From NCBI RefSeq assembly GCF_013618625.1, contig NZ_JABRWO010000009.1, positions 248,001-312,000 of the forward strand: 64,000 nt of DNA. The letters are read 5' to 3'. This document shows positions 9,886 to 17,646 of this stretch, piece after piece. This stretch comes from Bremerella alba. Its GTDB lineage: Bacteria; Planctomycetota; Planctomycetia; Pirellulales; Pirellulaceae. Below the pieces are notes generated by a model, which saw only the letters and a program-made list of their open reading frames with translations, searched no databases and had not been told where the DNA came from. A program made the translations under genes and the position numbers. The first letter of the stretch is position 1. Every line of letters begins with the position of its first letter.

Positions 9886-10248
9886 CTAGCTGCTAGCACC
9901 TAGGATCACTTCCACTTGATTCACCACCAGACGACAACTTACGGCCGCCATTTTGAAGTTCGTGTGATCCGAGATCTCCGGTTGTATTTCTTCGAACAGA
10001 TCACACGCTTTGCGAAGCTTACTGAATTTCTTCTTCGCTTGCTTCATGTAGGCTGCGGAGTCGTTCGCTTGCACGGCTGGTCCCAGGGCCAGCATGTAGT
10101 CGTACAAGGTCCGGGCTACTTGCTGAAGTTCTTCGTCCTCCTCCGTTTCCTCGGCGTGCTTGAGGAACGTACGGACCATCCACAGATGGGCCATCTGCAA
10201 GTCGATGGCCTCCATCTGGGACTCAGGCGAAAGAGGCATGTTACTCAT
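9886..10248 (-). CDS. Conserved-looking helical protein of unknown function
   Basis: A 120-residue soluble protein, predicted nearly all helical and rich in Glu, Lys and Ala (HLWMVRTFLKHAEETEEDEE, then AYMKQAKKKFSKLRKACDLF), with no signal peptide or membrane segment. I do not recognise a family. GGAA lies 6 nt before the ATG. It begins 21 nt after the stop of the membrane protein gene at 10270-10854, so the two are probably one transcript. The helix pattern would suit a small structural or adaptor protein, but that is inference. Confidence 0.65.
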   Translation of the reverse strand: MSNMPLSPESQMEAIDLQMAHLWMVRTFLKHAEETEEDEELQQVARTLYDYMLALGPAVQANDSAAYMKQAKKKFSKLRKACDLFEEIQPEISDHTNFKMAAVSCRLVVNQVEVILGASS

Positions 10249-10269
10249 CGATTTCCGTAATCTTCCAGG

Positions 10270-10854
10270 TTACTTGTTCTCTGATTCCTTCTTGCCGGTC
10301 AGTGTTTCCATCACACTGGGTCGCGCATCAGGCTCGGTTTGGGCTACCTTCTCGGCAGGCTCTTTCGCATGGGCTGCTTTGGTCGGCGGAGCACCCTTGG
10401 GGGCAAACAGCAGCACGGTGACTGCACCGGCGACAACCATGATGATCCCGGCATAGAAAATCGGGCCGGCCTGGCTCCAGAGGTTTTTGGTAACCAGCGA
10501 GATAATCGTCGTGACGATCGGAGCGAAGCCAAACACCAACGGCATCACGACCCACGGCTTCCCCCCATTGGTCAGGGCGACAATCAAGCCGAACGCACCA
10601 AAGGTACCGCACGTACCGGCGATAAAGCTCCACGAAATTCCACTAAAGGTCCAGTCGGAAGTTAACTTGCCTTGGGCAATCAAGATCGCGGAAGGAATGA
10701 TCACCGCGACGACCAGGTAGGCCAGACCAACACAGATCAGTGGTTTGATCCGATCGTTGCCCAGGTGATGTTGACCTTCATGAAGAATGGGTCCGTAGCT
10801 TCCCCAAGCCAATGCGGTTAGCGTGATTCCACAGATAACAAAAATAAAATGCAT
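10270..10854 (-). CDS. Inner-membrane protein, five helices, DMT-like
   Basis: A 194-residue protein with five hydrophobic segments (about residues 2-20, 36-60, 70-95, 100-122, 130-152) and a polar, Lys/Glu-rich C-terminal tail of about 40 residues. The small-residue-rich helices (SFIAGTCGTFGAFGLIVALTN) resemble half of a drug/metabolite transporter, but I see no diagnostic motif. It may be a half-size transporter or an uncharacterised planctomycete membrane protein. It is upstream of the helical protein at 9886-10248. The start at 10854 puts the first helix at the N-terminus. Confidence 0.65.
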   Translation of the reverse strand: MHFIFVICGITLTALAWGSYGPILHEGQHHLGNDRIKPLICVGLAYLVVAVIIPSAILIAQGKLTSDWTFSGISWSFIAGTCGTFGAFGLIVALTNGGKPWVVMPLVFGFAPIVTTIISLVTKNLWSQAGPIFYAGIIMVVAGAVTVLLFAPKGAPPTKAAHAKEPAEKVAQTEPDARPSVMETLTGKKESENK

Positions 10855-11022
10855 GGGAAGCGACTCCAGGTCGGGTCAGGGGAGAAAACAAAATAGTTGT
10901 TAGAACGACTTTTGCCCATTCTAACGATCGAAAGGACCGTTGACGAGGTCCAACTACCAAGCGTGCGACATTCCGTAGCCCACGCGAATGGGGCAAGGGG
11001 GCAGGTATGCAGGCAATCGCTA

Positions 11023-14000
11023 TCAATTCCCGCGAAGGGCTGGAACGATGTTACCTTTCAAAGCCGAACCAACGGCCAGACTGCTGCTGACAATACCGAC
11101 AACCAGGATCACACCTAACATGACCCCCAGCGAAGCGAACGGAACCGACGCATTGCCAAACACCATGTGCGGCACGACTGTGATCAACGCCGAGATCACG
11201 CCGGTGGCCAGCCCGCCCAGCAGCAAAAGCATCGTCTCGCGCATCACCAGCGAATAAAGTCGACCATCGGAAAACCCAGCTGCCCGCAGCAAGGCCAACT
11301 CAGACCGACGCTCCAGAATGGTGCGCAGCTGTACGGCTGCCAGGCCAAACGTTCCTAGCAGCAGACCAAGTGCCCCGAGACTTTGAAACGTCGATAGGTA
11401 CGTATTCTGCACCGCCAACAGGCTGGTCAAGATTTTCTCGGCAGACGTGATGTCGAAGCCTTGGTCGGCAAGGCGTGTCTCTAGGATGTCGCGGGTTGCT
11501 TCCGCTTGTCCTTGGGGAGTGCGAATGAGGAACATCTCGTAGCCACTTACGTCAGGGTACCGCTTTAGAAAATTGGTTTCGCCAATTAAGAGATTGCCCT
11601 GGAAGATACTGTTAGAAAGCAGCGCCGCGACAACGTAGCGGGTCTCGCGGCCATCATCGTCGATGGTCGTGAACTCTTCGCCAACGCCGCCATACAAGTG
11701 CAACGCGTACATCGCCGTGTTCTTATCGAGCGCGACCGGAATGGGCTGGTTGATGCCATCCGCTTTCTTTTCCAAAACATGCCACGGCGACTCGGTCTTG
11801 TCCTTTTCACTGGTCGCTGCGGAAGCGGCCCACTCGAAGTGCGTGACATCCGACTGAGCGAAATACTGCATCATGCTCGGCGTCACGCCTAACACGCGAG
11901 GGCTACTCGATTGATAAAGATTTAAACAGCTGGCGTCGTCCCCCGGCTGAACCCGCAGAGAGAGTATCGTGGCTTCTGCCAGTTGTTGTTCTTCTTCGGC
12001 GCTGAAGCCCATTTCCAGGCGGCCTGCTTCGGTGTTCAAATCGTGATACAGCGGTTGCGAACTCTCGGCGATCAAGTTCATCCCGCCAGAGCCAGTGTCG
12101 CTGGGGGAAAGTCGAAATGCCCCGATCGCCACGATCAGAAATGCGGCCGACGCGATCAAGCCGATCGTCAGCGTGCTACGTCCCGGGTTGCGTGCGGCAT
12201 TGCTAAGGGCCAGCTGACCCAGCGAGAACGAACCTTCACTGCCTGAACCGCCGCTATTTCGAAGCAGATGCCACAGCAGCATCAGGCAGGCCGTCAGCAC
12301 CAAAGCCCCGGAGCCGAAGAACGCCCCGGCCTGGGCTTCACCTCCAAGGCCGGCGGCTAAAAACGACAGCCCCACCGCGCCTACTCCGCAAGCGATTCCG
12401 GTAAACAGCCCCCAACGGCTGCGTTTGCCGAAGGTGGTTTGCGTGTCGGTGGTTGAGCCCTGGAGCAGGCCTCGCACCGAAAGCTTATTCAAGCCTCGCA
12501 TGCCGAAGTAAATCGTCAACAGACACACGAGCGAACCGCTGATGAGCCCGATCAACAGGCTGCTGGGATTATCCAAGTGCAGATAAAGAAACGGAGTGAC
12601 AACGGCACCCAGCCACCAAGTTCTTAAACCCACAAGCATAAGCCAGGCGTATCCAATGCCGATGATCACGCCGGCGATGCTACCGACCAACGCAATCAGG
12701 CAGGCCTCGCGCATCAACAGGCCTTGGGTGAGATTGCGATTGAGCCCTACGGCTTGCAACAGGCCAATCTGTTGGCTTCGCTGCTCGAGCCCCAGGCGAA
12801 ACAGCAGCGACACCAGCATCAACGCCGAAGCGATAATGAACATCGAGAAGCCCATGAACAGCACGTTGAACGGCGTCGTGCCGGCTGCCGCCCGCAGGGC
12901 ATCTTGGCGAACGGTCAATAAGCGAAAGCCAAGCCCGGTGCGGTGCGGGGCCAAGGCATCTTCAATCTTGGTTTGCAAGTCATGTTCGTCGGTGTACTTC
13001 GCACCTGGGAAGCGGAAGGAAGTCACCTTGCCGAAGCGGCTTCCCCAGATCTCTTGCCCGGTTGCCAGCGAGATAAACGCTTTGGGCGTCGTGCGGTAGT
13101 TGTCCCAGTATTCTTCGTCGTCGCCATCGATACGGGAGTTGTCGTACGGAAAGGGTGGGTCCCAGTCGTCGATCGAATCTTGGTCGGTAATCCCCTGCAC
13201 GACCGGGGTGTAATCGGGATCGTTGGCGGTCGTTGGGGCTTGGTCGAATACCGCAGGTCGACGTCGGCGGAAAGGTTCCTCTGGCTCGGTCAGCGGTGTG
13301 ATGGCGGCCAGGCGAAACGTCCGGCCTGTTTCTTTGGCCACCCCATGCGAGCTCTCTGGCTCGAAGTATTTCAGATAGATCGTGTCCCCCGCTTTCAGCT
13401 GCGATTGTTCGGAAGCCTCTTCGTCGCTTAGGTCGGGGTTTTGCTGTTTGAGCTTCTTCGCTTGCGCTTTGGCCAGGTGCTCGGCAGTCCATGCGTTGAG
13501 GACAATCTCGTCGCTGCCGAGCTTCTCGATCGGCTGACCGTCGAGGCCAGCCAGTGGGTAGTCGAGCCCAGCCAGCTGCAGGGCCGTAACCGTCGAGTAG
13601 GGGACGGACGTATTGTCTTCCCCTTCCGGCAAATCACCCACGCCAATCGAGGTGGCCAGGTAGGTGAACGTGGGGTGGGCATCGCCGGCAAAGGCCTTTT
13701 CGACAGCTTCTGCGGCCACGTTGCCGAAGATCATTCGGCTGCTGGTCAGTTGCCAATAGTCGTAGATCGTTTGCGGCTGGGCGTCTTCCGCTGAAAAGGA
13801 TTGCTTGACTTGGTTCAGCTCGAAGTTGAAATCGTTCAGCGTCAAAAATAGCTTGCCGAGATCGAGCGTCTGTTCTTCGTCGTGGCTAATCAGAACGGCG
13901 TTGATTCGGTCGTTTTGCTCGAGCGCGTCTTGCAATGCGGCCTTGGAAGCGTATGCATTCATGGGCAACTGCTGCGTGGGATGCATGCCGAAACGACCGA

Positions 14001-14589
14001 GCCCTTCGGCCGGGATCACCGCTTTCACCGTCAGCCGCGGCAGGCTCTGGGTTTCAGCCGTCTTGCGGCCCAGCGGGCTATCGGCCGGCACATCATTGCC
14101 ACCAGGAAGACGCAGCGTGACGAGGTCGCCTGCCTTCACGCCGAGCTCTTCAGCGAGCGGTTGGTTGAGGATGATCTCTTCTTCGCCAATTTCGGTCGGG
14201 CTCCAGCCGGGGACGTCGCCTAGCTTCCAGAAGGCCTCGTCAATGCCCAGCACGGCCAGGTTGCCGGCGACCTTAGTCGATTGGTCGGAACTGCTTCCCA
14301 CTGTTTGCAGCGTCCCTTGCATGAGGACGATCGGGACGGTCGTAGTGTTATCGTTCTGCTGGGCAATCTGCTCGGCGACTTGAGGGCGAAAGAACCGATC
14401 GGCCAGCAATATTTCCTGGATCGAACCCAAACGCGACAAGGCCAGATCGCGCAGGCTTCCTCGCACCGAATCGCCGATGATAAGTGCACCGGTAAGCACC
14501 GCCGTCGCAGCGGCTACCCCCAGCAGCACTGCCAAATTGGTTTGCCAAAACTGCTGGGCACTTCGTAGGACCAAACGCCAACGATTCAT
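11023..14589 (-). CDS. Large FtsX-family ABC transporter permease
   Basis: A 1188-residue membrane protein. It has an N-terminal helix (about 17-40), a long extracytoplasmic MacB-like domain (about 45-580), a cluster of helices in the middle (about 590-840), a second periplasmic part, and a C-terminal FtsX core with three to four helices, including FQSLGALGLLLGTFGLAAVQLRTILERRSELALLRAAGFSDG. That last segment is the characteristic FtsX coupling motif, and a similar one (LGLEQRSQQIGLLQAVGLNR) follows the first core, so the protein holds two FtsX units in one chain. Its ATPase is the gene just upstream (19-nt gap). It probably works at the periplasmic face on lipoproteins, peptides or lipids; the substrate is unknown. 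Confidence 0.88.
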   Translation of the reverse strand: MNRWRLVLRSAQQFWQTNLAVLLGVAAATAVLTGALIIGDSVRGSLRDLALSRLGSIQEILLADRFFRPQVAEQIAQQNDNTTTVPIVLMQGTLQTVGSSSDQSTKVAGNLAVLGIDEAFWKLGDVPGWSPTEIGEEEIILNQPLAEELGVKAGDLVTLRLPGGNDVPADSPLGRKTAETQSLPRLTVKAVIPAEGLGRFGMHPTQQLPMNAYASKAALQDALEQNDRINAVLISHDEEQTLDLGKLFLTLNDFNFELNQVKQSFSAEDAQPQTIYDYWQLTSSRMIFGNVAAEAVEKAFAGDAHPTFTYLATSIGVGDLPEGEDNTSVPYSTVTALQLAGLDYPLAGLDGQPIEKLGSDEIVLNAWTAEHLAKAQAKKLKQQNPDLSDEEASEQSQLKAGDTIYLKYFEPESSHGVAKETGRTFRLAAITPLTEPEEPFRRRRPAVFDQAPTTANDPDYTPVVQGITDQDSIDDWDPPFPYDNSRIDGDDEEYWDNYRTTPKAFISLATGQEIWGSRFGKVTSFRFPGAKYTDEHDLQTKIEDALAPHRTGLGFRLLTVRQDALRAAAGTTPFNVLFMGFSMFIIASALMLVSLLFRLGLEQRSQQIGLLQAVGLNRNLTQGLLMREACLIALVGSIAGVIIGIGYAWLMLVGLRTWWLGAVVTPFLYLHLDNPSSLLIGLISGSLVCLLTIYFGMRGLNKLSVRGLLQGSTTDTQTTFGKRSRWGLFTGIACGVGAVGLSFLAAGLGGEAQAGAFFGSGALVLTACLMLLWHLLRNSGGSGSEGSFSLGQLALSNAARNPGRSTLTIGLIASAAFLIVAIGAFRLSPSDTGSGGMNLIAESSQPLYHDLNTEAGRLEMGFSAEEEQQLAEATILSLRVQPGDDASCLNLYQSSSPRVLGVTPSMMQYFAQSDVTHFEWAASAATSEKDKTESPWHVLEKKADGINQPIPVALDKNTAMYALHLYGGVGEEFTTIDDDGRETRYVVAALLSNSIFQGNLLIGETNFLKRYPDVSGYEMFLIRTPQGQAEATRDILETRLADQGFDITSAEKILTSLLAVQNTYLSTFQSLGALGLLLGTFGLAAVQLRTILERRSELALLRAAGFSDGRLYSLVMRETMLLLLGGLATGVISALITVVPHMVFGNASVPFASLGVMLGVILVVGIVSSSLAVGSALKGNIVPALRGN

Positions 14590-14608
14590 AGTGAGACCTC
14601 TTAGGGCG

Positions 14609-15301
14609 TTACGATTGGGCTACCGGTTGCTGACCTTGCAGCTTGCCGTCGTCGAGTTGGTACTGCTGCTGGAAGATCGTGGCCAGCTCTTGGCTATGAG
14701 TGACGACGATCAAGATCGAGCGTTCTTCTTTTTGTAGTTCCAGCAGAAGATTGCCGATCGCCTCGGCGTTGGTCTTGTCGAGGTTGCCGGTCGGCTCGTC
14801 GGCTAGAAGCAGTTTGGGTTGATGGATCAAACTGCGAGCGACGGCAACGCGTTGCCGCTCACCGCCAGAGAGTTCCGCCGAGCGGTGTTCGATCCGCGGC
14901 GAGAGACCTACCCGTTGGATGAGCATCTTGGCACGCTCGATTTGCTCCGGCGTCGACTTGCCTGCGGCAAGGGTCGGCACTAGCACATTTTCCAGCACCG
15001 AGAGCTGCGGCAGCAGGTGATGATCTTGAAAGATGAAGCCGATGTTCTCGCTACGAAACTTGGCCAGGTCCACGTCACTGAGTGCGAAGGGATCTTGGCC
15101 GTCGAGGGTCACGCGGCCCGAGGTGGGGGACTCTAGCGTGCCGATACAGTAGAGCAGGGTGCTCTTGCCACAGCCACTGGGCCCCAGGATCGCTGCGCTT
15201 TCACCTTGGGAAAGGGACAGCGAAACGTCTTGCAGTACTTTCAAAGACTCGGCCCGGGTAGGGTACTCTTTGGCCAACTGCTCGATTACCAGATCTGCCA
15301 T
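14609..15301 (-). CDS. ABC transporter ATPase, LolD/MacB type
   Basis: A 230-residue ATPase with the P-loop GPSGCGKST at 40-48, Q-loop in GFIFQDHHLLPQL (88-100), signature LSGGERQ at 144-150, Walker B LLLADEPTGNLD from 164 and the H-loop VVTHSQELA. The NLD after the Walker B motif and the overall sequence are typical of the LolD/MacB/FtsE group that pairs with FtsX permeases. It lies between the toroid protein gene (6-nt gap upstream) and its permease (19-nt gap downstream). Confidence 0.92.
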   Translation of the reverse strand: MADLVIEQLAKEYPTRAESLKVLQDVSLSLSQGESAAILGPSGCGKSTLLYCIGTLESPTSGRVTLDGQDPFALSDVDLAKFRSENIGFIFQDHHLLPQLSVLENVLVPTLAAGKSTPEQIERAKMLIQRVGLSPRIEHRSAELSGGERQRVAVARSLIHQPKLLLADEPTGNLDKTNAEAIGNLLLELQKEERSILIVVTHSQELATIFQQQYQLDDGKLQGQQPVAQS

Positions 15302-15307
15302 GATGGT

Positions 15308-16252
15308 TCATTCCAGGGTGAAGTCGTGGGGAACATGTAACAGGCCAAGGCTGCCTAGTCCGTAGAACGTATATTCTACGTCGGCCACCTCATCCCAGGC
15401 CGCCCCGAAGAAGCCGCCATTGTCTTGCTCGAGACCGCGTACGTATTTCAGGGCGTCGTCCTGCTCGATCTCGTGCAAGGCATTCAGATCGGTCAGGGTC
15501 AACATGCCGGTGAACGTGCTCAGTACATCGGCGATGGGTATCCGCGTGTTAGCGCGCAGCCCACCTTCATCGTTTTGCATCTCGACCAGAAAGTCGAGGG
15601 TTCCTTCGGTGATCTCTTCGGTCAGGCTATCAAGAATCCGCAGCGCGCCGATCGCTGCCGCCGTGGGATTGGTGCCGGCACGTTTGCTGGCTCGGATTTC
15701 GCGAAAGCCACCTTCTTCCGACTCTTGGGAAAGCAAAAACGTGACCATAGCCTCTGGCTGTGGGATCGGTTGTTCGATCAGCTGCAAGCAAAGCAGCACC
15801 AGAAACGTGTGATAGGTGCTGCTGGCCATCCCTTCGGGGCCCTTGGCATAGCCGCCATCTTTCCGCCGTAGCGAATGCAGCGTATCCGCGACACTTCGCC
15901 GCCAGTCGGACGAGGCATTCGCGAAGATATCGATGCCGGCCGCTGTCTCTAGCAGCTTTGCCCCATAGATCAGCGAAAGGAAATCCACCACGCCTTCGTG
16001 GCCGGTAAGCTTCGTTTGCAGAAACGTCGCAGATTGCTCGGCGACTTCTCCATGGAGCTCGCCCAATATGGCCAAGCTTCTCAGGCCGAAGCTGGTGTAA
16101 TACAGATCGCTGGCCCCTTCGCGACCGGCAAAGCCTCCATCAGGCTGCCGCTTGGCCAGCAGGAACTGGGTATGACGCGAGCGTGTCGCTTCGTCCAGCT
16201 CACCAATACCGGCTGCCAGGCGAAGCGTAAGTTGTTCGTGGTACGAAAGCAT
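15308..16252 (-). CDS. Prenyltransferase/squalene-cyclase-repeat (alpha-alpha toroid) protein
   Basis: A 314-residue protein made of repeated helical pairs with the Gly-rich turns of the prenyltransferase beta-subunit and terpene cyclase fold: KRQPDGGFAGREGASDLYYT, RRKDGGYAKGPEGMASSTYHT, SQESEEGGFREIRASKRAGTNPT, MQNDEGGLRANTRIPIADVLST and EQDNGGFFGAAWDEVADVEYT. It resembles Rab geranylgeranyl transferase beta subunits, including Asp and Cys/His-like positions, but I cannot assign a catalytic zinc site. No signal peptide is seen. I placed the start at 16252 because residues upstream would be encoded by an intergenic repeat; no strong ribosome site is present. Lying first in an operon with an ABC exporter is unusual. 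Confidence 0.78.
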   Translation of the reverse strand: MLSYHEQLTLRLAAGIGELDEATRSRHTQFLLAKRQPDGGFAGREGASDLYYTSFGLRSLAILGELHGEVAEQSATFLQTKLTGHEGVVDFLSLIYGAKLLETAAGIDIFANASSDWRRSVADTLHSLRRKDGGYAKGPEGMASSTYHTFLVLLCLQLIEQPIPQPEAMVTFLLSQESEEGGFREIRASKRAGTNPTAAAIGALRILDSLTEEITEGTLDFLVEMQNDEGGLRANTRIPIADVLSTFTGMLTLTDLNALHEIEQDDALKYVRGLEQDNGGFFGAAWDEVADVEYTFYGLGSLGLLHVPHDFTLE

Positions 16253-16285
16253 GAAGCCGTGACTATCGCGAGGAGTTAAGTCTCT

Positions 16286-16323
16286 GGTCCCCTCTCCCTG
16301 GCAGGGAGAGGGTGAGGGTTTCC
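16286..16323. repeat. Dispersed palindrome, family C copy 1
   Basis: The arms CCCTCTCCC/GGGAGAGGG are followed by a TGAGGGTTTCC tail. The reverse complement of the same unit occurs at 29374-29418, and a half-copy at about 25512-25530. Such CCCTCTCCC elements recur between genes in many bacterial genomes. Confidence 0.6.
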
Positions 16324-16411
16324 TGAACGACGCTAGTTTAACATCGCCCGGTGAAGTACTGCACCCATCGATCGCAACACGAACCACACATCAGCGCCGA
16401 TGAGGGAGAGC

Positions 16412-16846
16412 CTACGTGGTGGCCGTCTGGTCGACGAAGGGAAGTAGTTTCTCTTTGAACCACTCAGGCGTATCCATACTCTTGGGAGGCAGCCCAGGGC
16501 GAACCTGGCAGCAGACGGCAGTGATGGTGCCATCGGCAAGGGGCAGCTCGTCGCGCTCGAAATGGAACTGGTAAGTCACGCTGCGCGAGCCGATCCGAGC
16601 AATGGATAGGGAAACATCGAGAACGTCTTCAAACTTGGCCGGTCCGCGGTAGTCGCAGTGGATCGATACCCGGGGCCAACTCATCGACGCGTCTTCCAAC
16701 TGGTGGTGAACGCTGAGCCCCAGCGAACGCAGGAATTCGTGCTCGGCCTGTTCCATGTAAATCAGGAAGGCCGAAAAGTGGACGATACCGGCGGCATCCG
16801 TATCCCGGAATTCGACGCGGCGGGTCGTTTGAAAGGTTTGCGACAT
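16412..16846 (-). CDS. YbgC-like acyl-CoA thioesterase (hotdog fold)
   Basis: A 144-residue single hotdog domain. Residues 9-35 carry the 4-hydroxybenzoyl-CoA thioesterase signature RVEFRDTDAAGIVHFSAFLI, with the catalytic Asp in DTDAAGIVHF. FERDELPLADGTITAVCCQ fits the later beta strands. The family hydrolyses acyl-CoA or acyl-ACP, and in Gram-negatives it often sits with the Tol-Pal system, which is not seen here. AGGAG lies 6 nt before the ATG at 16846; upstream in-frame codons run through a palindromic repeat and are rejected as coding. Confidence 0.85.
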   Translation of the reverse strand: MSQTFQTTRRVEFRDTDAAGIVHFSAFLIYMEQAEHEFLRSLGLSVHHQLEDASMSWPRVSIHCDYRGPAKFEDVLDVSLSIARIGSRSVTYQFHFERDELPLADGTITAVCCQVRPGLPPKSMDTPEWFKEKLLPFVDQTATT

Positions 16847-16931
16847 GGTGTTCTCCTGGTCCCATTGTTGGCACTTATGGCCGGTAATCAATACGAGGGA
16901 ACCGGGGAAGCATGAGTTAAGGGTTCCGGTC

Positions 16932-16965
16932 GAGGTGCTCCAGAGATTTATCTCTGGAGCACCTC
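16932..16965. repeat. Dispersed palindrome, family A copy 2 (perfect)
   Basis: Perfect 15-bp arms (GAGGTGCTCCAGAGA/TCTCTGGAGCACCTC) enclose the loop TTTA. It shares the CAGAGAT core with copies at 9789 and 29317, but the outer arms differ, so arm pairing rather than sequence is conserved. Confidence 0.7.
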
Positions 16966-17015
16966 TCCAAGGATGAGTGCCCCAGGCACGCGTGCCAGCA
17001 CAGCGCATGAAAAAA

Positions 17016-17041
17016 GCCCGCTCTCTTCTCGAAAGCAGGCT
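17016..17041 (-). terminator. Terminator after rpsR
   Basis: On the minus strand a GC-rich stem (AGCCTGCTTTC/GAGAGCGGGCT, one internal mismatch) is followed by six T, 38 nt beyond the rpsR stop. Confidence 0.8.
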
Positions 17042-17078
17042 CTTGATATCTAAGCCGAAAGACGTTCCGGGGTGGGAA

Positions 17079-17348
17079 CTAGTCTTTGACGTAAGCCAAC
17101 AGGGCCATGAAGCGGGCGCGTTTGATGGCTTGCGTGACGGCGTGCTGGCTGACCGCGGTGCAGCCGCTCTTGCGACGACCGACGATCCGACCGTGACGAT
17201 TGGTCAGCTTCTTGAGCAGCTCGACGTCCTTGTAGTCCACAAACATGGGACGCGGACGTTTGCCATCGACGAAAATCGGATCCTTTTTAGCTACTCGTGC
17301 TTTAGTCTTGGCACGCTTGCGGGCTTTGGTCTTATTGGCTGGTCTCAT
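17079..17348 (-). CDS. rpsR: 30S ribosomal protein bS18
   Basis: This 89-residue basic protein is a component of the small-subunit platform and contacts bS6. The conserved core is FVDYKDVELLKKLTNRHGRI, then GRRKSGCTAVSQHAVTQAIKRARFMALLAYV to the C-terminus. The basic N-terminal extension of about 30 residues (Lys/Arg/Ala-rich) is longer than in E. coli S18 (75 aa). It is not in the usual rpsF-ssb-rpsR-rplI operon; it stands alone between a thioesterase gene and a secreted cytochrome gene, with its own terminator. Confidence 0.95.
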   Translation of the reverse strand: MRPANKTKARKRAKTKARVAKKDPIFVDGKRPRPMFVDYKDVELLKKLTNRHGRIVGRRKSGCTAVSQHAVTQAIKRARFMALLAYVKD

Positions 17349-17515
17349 ATTTCTCTTTCAGGCGTCTTGTATTTCGCACTGTGTTTGTAGGACACCGTGA
17401 CGCGGCAACCTTCGATATGACTTAGGTTTAGGGGCCGGTAGCTCCTTAACCTCTGATTTCCATTGCGTGGAAACTCAAGATTTTATAACTGGCAGGGCGA
17501 AATCGCAACCCCCAA

Positions 17516-17554
17516 TGGCAGAATCACGCCGCCCGGGGCCGTGCGGCGCTGCCA
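17516..17554. other. Two-tier GC-rich hairpin between the cytochrome gene and rpsR
   Basis: The outer stem TGGCAG/CTGCCA and inner stem CGCCGC/GCGGCG are separated by an asymmetric bulge. It lies 93 nt past the stop of the upstream giant gene and 168 nt before the rpsR start, both on the minus strand. No T-run follows, so it is either a 3'-end structure or part of the rpsR leader. Confidence 0.45.
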
Positions 17555-17646
17555 TCTGCCGACATCCTATAATACGGTTATTCTCCTGAATTCCCAGGAC
17601 AACGTCCCCACAGCACGCGAAAATGCTGTGCCAGTAACCACTTGCG

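Noticed and set aside
16847-17008. 54-codon N-terminal extension of the YbgC-like thioesterase
   Set aside because: It would be encoded by a palindromic repeat; AGGAG lies 6 nt before the downstream ATG where homology begins.
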